The notes under the pieces were generated by a model, which saw only the letters and a list, made by a program, of their open reading frames with translations, searched no databases and was not told where the DNA came from. Shown here one piece after another: positions 21,051 to 26,608 of a stretch of 26,608 nucleotides of DNA. This DNA is from an uncultured Campylobacter sp. Its GTDB lineage: Bacteria > Campylobacterota > Campylobacteria > Campylobacterales > Campylobacteraceae. The stretch lies in NCBI RefSeq assembly GCF_938018035.1, contig NZ_CALIJF010000092.1, forward strand, positions 1 to 26,608. The letters are read 5' to 3'. How positions within the stretch are numbered: the stretch's first letter is position 1; each line of letters begins with the position of its first letter. Position numbers and translations under genes: made by a program.

Positions 21051-22046
21051 TTGCAAGAGATTAAAGCAAAAATCGACGCCGCATCGAGCCTAAGCGAGCT
21101 GGAAGCCGTGCGCTTGGAGCTTTTCGGCAAAAAAGGCATCATAACGGCGCTTTTTTCCGAGCTCAAATCCGCAGCGCCCGAGCAGAAAAAAGAGCTTGCC
21201 GTAAGCGCGAATGAAAAGCGCGATTATTTCAGCGAGCTCATCGCTGTAAAAAGGGCGAGCCTGGAAGCGGCGGAGCAAAAAGAGGCGATGAAAAATGAAG
21301 CAATCGACGTCACGCTTTTTAACGAAAACGTAAGCTGCGGCGCGCTGCATCCCGTGATGGAGACGATGGATAAGATCATAGATTACTTCATCGCGCAAAA
21401 TTTCAGCGTCGAAAGCGGCCCGCTCATCGAGGATGACTTCCATAATTTTGAGGCGCTAAATTTACCCAAATACCACCCTGCACGCGATATGCAAGATACG
21501 TTTTATCTAAATGACGGGCGGCTGCTACGCACGCACACCAGCGGCGTTCAGATCCGCACGATGGAGAAATTTAAAGCTCCGCCGGTGCGTATGATCGCCC
21601 CGGGCGCGGTCTTTCGCCGCGATATGGATCTAACCCACACGCCGATGTTTCATCAAGTAGAAGGTCTCGTAGTCGAGCAGGGAGACCGCGTGAGCTTTGC
21701 AAATTTAAAATACGTTTTAGAGGAATTTTTGCGCTATATGTTTGGAGACGTAAAGGTGCGCTTCCGCCCGAGCTTCTTTCCGTTTACGGAGCCTAGCACT
21801 GAGGTCGATATCAGCTGTATTTTCTGCCACGGCGAGGGATGCCGCGTCTGTAAGCAGACGGGCTGGCTCGAGGTGTTAGGCAGCGGTGTGGTCGATCCTA
21901 ACGTCTTTAAAGCGGTGGGCTGGAAAAACGTCAGCGGATACGCATTTGGGCTCGGCGTGGAGCGCTTTGCGATGCTGCTGCACGGTATCCCCGATCTGCG
22001 CTCGCTATTTGAAGGCGATATTAGATTATTGGAGCAGTTTAAATGA
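21051..22046 (+). CDS. pheS: Phenylalanyl-tRNA synthetase alpha subunit
   Basis: Catalytic subunit of the heterotetrameric PheRS. The N-terminal coiled-coil tRNA-binding part (about 1-80) is followed by the class II core: GALHPVMETMDKI, FHNFEALNLPKYHPARDMQD, LLRTHTSGVQIRTM (motif 2 region), FHQVEGLVV, a four-Cys cluster CIFCHGEGCRVCKQTGW, and GLGVERFAMLLHGIPDLR as motif 3. The 331 residues are normal. The start is a TTG at 21051, 6 bases after AAGGA; no in-frame ATG lies near. Its TGA overlaps the pheT ATG (ATGA), so the two subunits are co-translated. Confidence 0.97.
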   Translation: MQEIKAKIDAASSLSELEAVRLELFGKKGIITALFSELKSAAPEQKKELAVSANEKRDYFSELIAVKRASLEAAEQKEAMKNEAIDVTLFNENVSCGALHPVMETMDKIIDYFIAQNFSVESGPLIEDDFHNFEALNLPKYHPARDMQDTFYLNDGRLLRTHTSGVQIRTMEKFKAPPVRMIAPGAVFRRDMDLTHTPMFHQVEGLVVEQGDRVSFANLKYVLEEFLRYMFGDVKVRFRPSFFPFTEPSTEVDISCIFCHGEGCRVCKQTGWLEVLGSGVVDPNVFKAVGWKNVSGYAFGLGVERFAMLLHGIPDLRSLFEGDIRLLEQFK

Positions 22047-24373
22047 TAATAACGAGAAATTGGTTGCAAGAGTGGATCGACATAAGCGAAATTTCAAGCG
22101 AAAGGCTACTTTCTACGCTAAATTCCATCGGTCTTGAGGTTGACGCTCACGATAAAATTTCGCTTCCTAAAGGCGTCGTCGTAGGACTCGTAAAAAGCAA
22201 GCGTCGTCACGAGAATTCCGATCATCTAAATGTCTGCGAGGTTGATGTCGGTAAGCAGAGTCTGCAGATCGTCTGCGGTGCAAAAAACGTCGAGGCAGGG
22301 CAATATGTCGCGGTTAGCCTAATCGGTACCGTGCTTCCTGGCGGACTTGAGATAAAGCCTGCCAAACTTCGCGGCGTGGAGAGCTTTGGTATGATCTGTT
22401 CGGCAACCGAGCTTGGACTTGCTAAGACGAATGATGGCATTATGGTGCTTGATAGCAGCATCGGCGAGCTCGTGCTCGGTAAAGAGCTGCGCGAGTATAA
22501 AATTTTTAATGATGATCTTATCGAGATTGAGCTTACCGCTAATCGCGGCGACTGCCTTAGCATCTTAGGCATAGCGCGCGATCTAGGCGCAGCGCTTGAT
22601 CTGCCGCTAAAGGAAAAGCACGAATTTGAAGATGCCGACGGAGCACCTGGTATCGGTAGAATTTTAAGCGTGCGTGCAAGCGATGAGGTAAGCGCTAAAT
22701 TTGCTTTTCGAGCTTATGAGATCAAAGGCGAGCTGAAGTTAAATTTAAAGCAGACCTTGCGTCTTGCAAGCGTTGGTATTTTGCAAAGCTGCGCGGTGCA
22801 AAATTTCATCAACTACGCTACTCACTCTACCGGAGTATTGCTGCGCGCTTATGATTTTGAAAAGATCGCTTCCGCAGATGGCAAGGTAGCGCTTGACATA
22901 AAGCCTATGCCAAACGGCGAGTTCGGCGTTTATGCGGGCAAGAGATTGCTTAGCGTAGCAGGGATTTGCCAAGACGCAGAGCTAAAGGCGTGTTGCAGTA
23001 GCAAAGTGGTGCTATTAGAGGCAAACTACACCGCGCCACTAATTATCGCCAAAGCAGTAAACGAAAACAAAGGCCTAAAAGGCGACGAGCATGTGTATCG
23101 CTCAAGTAGAGGCAGCGAGCCAAAGCTTAGGCTAGGGCTCGATCTGCTATTTAGATTGCTACTTAAAAATAAAGCCGTTAGCCTATATGCGGGCACACAA
23201 AAGATTTCAAATGCTTTGGAGCCGCTTATAGTGGGCTTTAGCGAAAAAGAGATAAACTCAATGATCGGCGCGCAAATTCCGCGCGATAAGATCGTAAAAA
23301 TTTTAAAAAGGCTGGGCTTTGATGTGGGCGTCGAAGCCGATCTAATCACCGCCAAGGTGCCGCCTTTCCGCCACGATATCGTAAATTCTCACGACGTGTG
23401 CGAGGAGATCGTGCGTATCGTGGGCATCGACAATATCGCCGCCGCGCCGCTAAGCTTCTACGAAAAAAACCGCCTAAACGATACCTACGTAAGCTTATGT
23501 AATGGACGCAAGCTTCGCAGCAAGGCGGCAGCAGTGGGATTTTTCGAGTGCGTACATTATGTATTTGACGACGGCAAGGCGCTAGAAAGCTTAGGCTTTA
23601 AGCCGTGCAAGGTTAAAATTTTAAATCCGATCAACGGCGAGTTAGACGCGCTAAGACCGACGCTGATTAATCATCTGTTGGAGTCTGCTGAGCGAAATTT
23701 AAAGAATTCCCGCAGAAGCGTCAAGCTTTTTGAGCTAGGAGAGGTGTTTGATGCGGACGGTAAACAGAGCCTAAGGCTGGGCTTTATAGTTAGCGGACTA
23801 AAAGCCGAGCCCTCTATCGCGGCCGGCGCAAAACCCGCTGCGGTGGATTTTTTGTATTTTGCAAATTTAATCCAAAGCATCATCGGTAAATTTAACGTTA
23901 GACTCCCAAGCGAAAATTTGAAATTTTTAAGCGAATTCGAGCAAGCTCAGATCGAGCAAGGCGGGCAGATAGTGGGCTTTATCGGGCGCGTGGATTACGC
24001 CGTAGAAGCAGGGCGCGATCTGGATAAAAGCTATCTGTGCGAGATCGATTTTTCCAAGCTTAAATTTGAAAATATCGTAGCGGACGTTTATTCGAAGTTC
24101 CCTAGCGTATCGCGCGATCTAAGTATTTTGGTGCCGAGCGGAATGCGTTTCGAGCAGATTAAGCAGTGTATAGACGCCCTTAAAATCGAGGCACTAAAGG
24201 AATTTATCCCGAGCGATCTTTACAGTGACGAAAGCCTGGGCGATTCAAAGAGCCTGACGATCAGACTTGTATTTCAAGACCTTCAAAAAACGCTCTGCGA
24301 CGAGGAAGTCGCGGGCTTTACCGATAAAATTTTAGCCGCTCTTAGCAGCGAGCTGGGACTTGGGCTGCGATGA
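22043..24373 (+). CDS. pheT: Phenylalanyl-tRNA synthetase beta subunit
   Basis: A 776-residue subunit that carries the editing and tRNA-binding domains. The N-terminus NWLQEWIDI is followed by an EMAP-like tRNA-binding domain (about 40-145) with NSDHLNVCEVDVG, QIVCGAKNV and SFGMICSATELGL. Then come the B3/B4 editing region, the B5 domain (KILKRLGFDV, PPFRHDIVNSHDVCEEIVRI), a catalytic-like core, and the C-terminal ferredoxin-fold anticodon-binding domain beginning VYSKFPSVSRDLSILV. Overlaps pheS by 4 bases and aroA by 4 bases. Confidence 0.97.
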   Translation: MIITRNWLQEWIDISEISSERLLSTLNSIGLEVDAHDKISLPKGVVVGLVKSKRRHENSDHLNVCEVDVGKQSLQIVCGAKNVEAGQYVAVSLIGTVLPGGLEIKPAKLRGVESFGMICSATELGLAKTNDGIMVLDSSIGELVLGKELREYKIFNDDLIEIELTANRGDCLSILGIARDLGAALDLPLKEKHEFEDADGAPGIGRILSVRASDEVSAKFAFRAYEIKGELKLNLKQTLRLASVGILQSCAVQNFINYATHSTGVLLRAYDFEKIASADGKVALDIKPMPNGEFGVYAGKRLLSVAGICQDAELKACCSSKVVLLEANYTAPLIIAKAVNENKGLKGDEHVYRSSRGSEPKLRLGLDLLFRLLLKNKAVSLYAGTQKISNALEPLIVGFSEKEINSMIGAQIPRDKIVKILKRLGFDVGVEADLITAKVPPFRHDIVNSHDVCEEIVRIVGIDNIAAAPLSFYEKNRLNDTYVSLCNGRKLRSKAAAVGFFECVHYVFDDGKALESLGFKPCKVKILNPINGELDALRPTLINHLLESAERNLKNSRRSVKLFELGEVFDADGKQSLRLGFIVSGLKAEPSIAAGAKPAAVDFLYFANLIQSIIGKFNVRLPSENLKFLSEFEQAQIEQGGQIVGFIGRVDYAVEAGRDLDKSYLCEIDFSKLKFENIVADVYSKFPSVSRDLSILVPSGMRFEQIKQCIDALKIEALKEFIPSDLYSDESLGDSKSLTIRLVFQDLQKTLCDEEVAGFTDKILAALSSELGLGLR

Positions 24374-25644
24374 GAATTTTTGCGCAAGCGGGCCCTTTGC
24401 GGGCGGAGATTTCAAATATCGCCGCGGATAAATCGATCTCGCACCGTGCGGCGATCTTTTCGCTGCTAGCGGAGGGGACGAGTAAAATTTCAAACTATCT
24501 AGCCGCCGAGGATACGCTAAATACTCTAAAGATCGTGGAGCTTTTGGGCGCTCGCGTACAGCGCGTAGAGGGCGAAATTTTAATCACTCCGCCGGAGGTT
24601 ATCAAAGAGCCTAACGTCCCACTTGATTGCGGTAACTCTGGCACCGCGATGCGGCTATTTATGGGCTTTTTGGCAGGACGCGAGGGATTTTTCGTGCTGT
24701 GCGGCGATCGGTATCTAAGCGAGCGCCCGATGAGGCGCGTTGCGGATCCGCTTTGCAAAGTAGGCGCTAAAATTTACGGACGAGTAGGCGGCGAAAAGGC
24801 GCCGATTGCGGTGCTGGGGCAAAAGCTTGGGTATTTTGAATACGCGAGTAAGATTGCGTCCGCGCAGGTAAAGACCGCTCTGATTTTAGCGGCCTTGCGC
24901 GGCAGCGGATGTAAATTTAGCGAGCCCGAGCTTAGCCGTGATCACAGCGAGCGGATGCTAAAAGCGATGGGTGCGCAAATTTCGCGAAACGGCCTTGGGA
25001 TCGAAGTCGCGCCGCTTAGCTCGCCGCTTAAACCGCTTGAAATTTTTATCCCAAACGATCCAAGCTCGGCGTTTTTCTTCGCGGTTGCCGCAGCGATAAT
25101 CCCTGGCTCGCGCATCGTGCTAAAAAATATGCTGCTAAACAAAACCCGCATAGAGGCGTATGAAATTTTAAAACGCATGGGCGCCGAGGTTAAATTTAAT
25201 AAAACGAGCGAAATTTACGAGCAGATCGGCGACATAGAGGTCGCTTACGCGCCGCTTCACGCCGTGGAGGTGAGCGAAAATATCTCATGGCTGATAGACG
25301 AGGCGCCTGCGCTTGCGATCGCTTTTGCTTGCGCACAAGGAAGTAGCGTGCTCAAAAATGCCGCCGAGCTGCGCGTAAAGGAGTGCGACCGCATAAAGGT
25401 AACCTGCGAAGGGCTTCGCGCCTGCGGTATCAAGGCGCGCGAGCTGCAGGACGGCTGGCAGATCGAAGGCGGCGAGGCGAACGCGGCGATCATCACGCCG
25501 TGCGGCGATCACCGTATCGCAATGAGTTTTGCGATTTTAGGCCTAAGATCGGGGATGATCATCGAGGATAGCGATTGTATCGCGACGTCGTTTCCGAACT
25601 TCGCCGCGATTTTAAGACAGATCGGAGCCGGCGTTGAAGATTGA
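24370..25644 (+). CDS. aroA: 3-phosphoshikimate 1-carboxyvinyltransferase (EPSP synthase), class II-like
   Basis: Condenses phosphoenolpyruvate with shikimate-3-phosphate in aromatic amino acid synthesis. Motifs are DKSISHR (residues 20-26), GNSGTAMR (88-95), SERPMRRV, SAQVK (164-168), RDHSE (190-194) and NKTR. The R-x-H-x-E, S-A-Q-x-K and N-x-T-R patterns are those used to define class II EPSP synthases, while the usual GDKS is ADKS here. The position after GNSG is the ordinary Gly-Thr-Ala type, not the Ala-Ala of the CP4 enzyme. The 424 residues are normal. It overlaps both pheT (ATGA) and ispH (11 bases), in an operon order I recall from C. jejuni. Confidence 0.96.
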   Translation: MRIFAQAGPLRAEISNIAADKSISHRAAIFSLLAEGTSKISNYLAAEDTLNTLKIVELLGARVQRVEGEILITPPEVIKEPNVPLDCGNSGTAMRLFMGFLAGREGFFVLCGDRYLSERPMRRVADPLCKVGAKIYGRVGGEKAPIAVLGQKLGYFEYASKIASAQVKTALILAALRGSGCKFSEPELSRDHSERMLKAMGAQISRNGLGIEVAPLSSPLKPLEIFIPNDPSSAFFFAVAAAIIPGSRIVLKNMLLNKTRIEAYEILKRMGAEVKFNKTSEIYEQIGDIEVAYAPLHAVEVSENISWLIDEAPALAIAFACAQGSSVLKNAAELRVKECDRIKVTCEGLRACGIKARELQDGWQIEGGEANAAIITPCGDHRIAMSFAILGLRSGMIIEDSDCIATSFPNFAAILRQIGAGVED

Positions 25645-26470
25645 GATGGCCAAAAGCTACGGCTTTTGCTTCGGCGTCAAGCGCGCGATCAAGATCGCAG
25701 AAAGCGCCGGCGAGGCCGCTACGATCGGCGAACTGATACATAACGCCGAAGAGATCAACAGGCTAAGGCAAAATTTCGGCGTCAAAACCTTAGAGGGCGT
25801 TAGCGAGATCAAGGACGAGCAAAAGCTCATCATCCGCACCCACGGCATCCAAAAGGACGATCTACAAAACCTAAAGGCGCAAAATAAGCAGCTCATCGAC
25901 GCTACCTGCCCCTTCGTGACCAAGCCGCAGCAGATCGTAGAAAAGATGAGCGCGGAGGGTTACGACATCGTGATCTTCGGCGATAAAAACCATCCCGAGG
26001 TAAAGGGGGTGAAATCCTACGCAAAATCGCGCGTATTCGTGATCATGGATACGAAGGAGCTGCAAGACGTCAAGCTCGGCTCGCGCGTGGCGGTCGTTTC
26101 GCAAACGACGAAAAAGATAGAAAGCTTTACCAAAATCGCGGATTTTTTGATGCAGCGCGCGAGGGAGCTGAGAATTTTTAATACGATTTGCAATGCGACG
26201 CTGGAAAATCAAGAGGCCGTAAAAAGCCTGTCGCAAAAGGCCGACGTGATGATAATCGTAGGCGGGAAAAATTCCTCCAACACCAAGCAGCTTTTTTTAA
26301 TTTCACAAAATTTTTGCAAAGACAGCTATCTCATAGAAAACGAAAGCGAGCTTGAACGCTCGTGGTTTGAAAACAAAAGCCTCTGCGGCATCTCCGCAGG
26401 AGCTAGCACGCCTGATTGGATCATCAAAAAAGTAGTGGCGCGAATCGAAAATTTAACGCAGAATTTATAA
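25634..26470 (+). CDS. ispH: 4-hydroxy-3-methylbut-2-enyl diphosphate reductase
   Basis: Last step of the MEP isoprenoid pathway: an iron-sulfur enzyme that reduces HMBPP to IPP and DMAPP. The three cluster cysteines are visible: C12 (YGFCFGVKRA), C92 (DATCPFVTK) and C186 (NTICNATLENQ). RTHGI (68-72) and NHPEV with the catalytic-type glutamate (E122) are also present. The 278 residues are normal. I keep the TTG at 25634: it gives MKIEMAKSYG, the N-terminal length expected for the family, and has GGAG 6 bases upstream. The ATG at 25646 would cut four residues. Confidence 0.96.
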   Translation: MKIEMAKSYGFCFGVKRAIKIAESAGEAATIGELIHNAEEINRLRQNFGVKTLEGVSEIKDEQKLIIRTHGIQKDDLQNLKAQNKQLIDATCPFVTKPQQIVEKMSAEGYDIVIFGDKNHPEVKGVKSYAKSRVFVIMDTKELQDVKLGSRVAVVSQTTKKIESFTKIADFLMQRARELRIFNTICNATLENQEAVKSLSQKADVMIIVGGKNSSNTKQLFLISQNFCKDSYLIENESELERSWFENKSLCGISAGASTPDWIIKKVVARIENLTQNL

Positions 26471-26525
26471 GCCCTCTTATCAAATTTACTCTTAGAAATT
26501 TATCAAATCGAAAGCAAATTTTGGC

Positions 26526-26531
26526 TAGAAT
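26526..26531 (+). promoter_or_regulatory. Probable -10 box for rpsA
   Basis: TAGAAT in GGCTAGAATCGCGC, in the 113-base gap between ispH and rpsA, resembling other -10 boxes of the window (GGCTATAATCGC). Confidence 0.45.
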
Positions 26532-26583
26532 CGCGCATTTTAGTTCTTTTCAAAAAAAGCACAAATAAATTTAAAGGAAGCAT

Positions 26584-26608
26584 ATGGCTGAGGTGAACGA
26601 GAAGGTTC
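26584..26608 (+). CDS. rpsA: Start of ribosomal protein S1 gene (cut by window edge)
   Basis: Only eight codons are present (MAEVNEKV) after AAAGGAAG. The identification rests on position: rpsA follows ispH in C. jejuni as I recall, and the short N-terminus is compatible. The coding start itself is well supported by the ribosome site; the identity is inferred. Confidence 0.6.

Overview
The window looks like a chromosomal segment of a Campylobacter species (Campylobacterota) whose genes are richer in GC than those of C. jejuni; something near the C. concisus/C. gracilis/C. showae side of the genus would fit. Three things support this: the abundance of AT-only palindromes in the gaps, promoters reduced to a strong TATAAT-like -10 box, and two gene blocks whose order I recall from C. 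jejuni (purE...glyQ-nif3-flgZ-waaA-pseudouridine synthase-ffh-rpsP-khpA-rimM-trmD-rplS, and HIT/pheS-pheT-aroA-ispH-rpsA). The species was not established by any search.

Layout. Bases 1-536 hold the start of glnA (minus strand, cut by the window edge), followed by a HisJ-type PHP phosphatase on the same strand. From about 1550 to 11888 there is a long plus-strand run. It holds a U32 peptidase-family protein, purE, an effector-binding-domain gene broken by two in-frame stop codons, glyQ, a Nif3-family protein, flgZ, waaA, an RluA-family pseudouridine synthase and ffh. It ends with the ribosome-maturation operon rpsP-khpA-rimM-trmD-rplS and a good intrinsic terminator. Many neighbours overlap by 1-8 bases (ATGA, GTGA or TAATG junctions), so translational coupling is likely.

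From 12183 to 16354 lies the most unusual locus: a 984-residue protein and a 405-residue protein that together look like a 2-hydroxyacyl-CoA-dehydratase-type ATP-driven reductase. The large protein carries two activator (BadF/BcrA-type ATPase) modules and one HgdB-like module; the small one is a second HgdB-like module. No substrate-defining enzyme is encoded nearby, so its chemistry is unknown. An orphan lipoprotein follows, then a minus-strand tRNA-Ser(GCU) and a gene-free AT-rich stretch full of palindromes.

From 18132 to 19417 on the minus strand are an M23 peptidase and a bactofilin, a likely cell-shape pair like csd1-ccmA of Helicobacter. Then come dps, another palindrome-rich gap, a minus-strand HIT-family protein, and the plus-strand cluster pheS-pheT-aroA-ispH, with the first codons of rpsA at the right edge.

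I saw no insertion sequence, prophage gene, CRISPR array, toxin-antitoxin pair or rRNA. Most of the window is conserved housekeeping. The parts that merit attention are the activase/dehydratase-like pair, the hairpin-rich rpsP leader, the decayed effector-binding gene, low-complexity additions in WaaA and GlyQ, and the intergenic palindromes.
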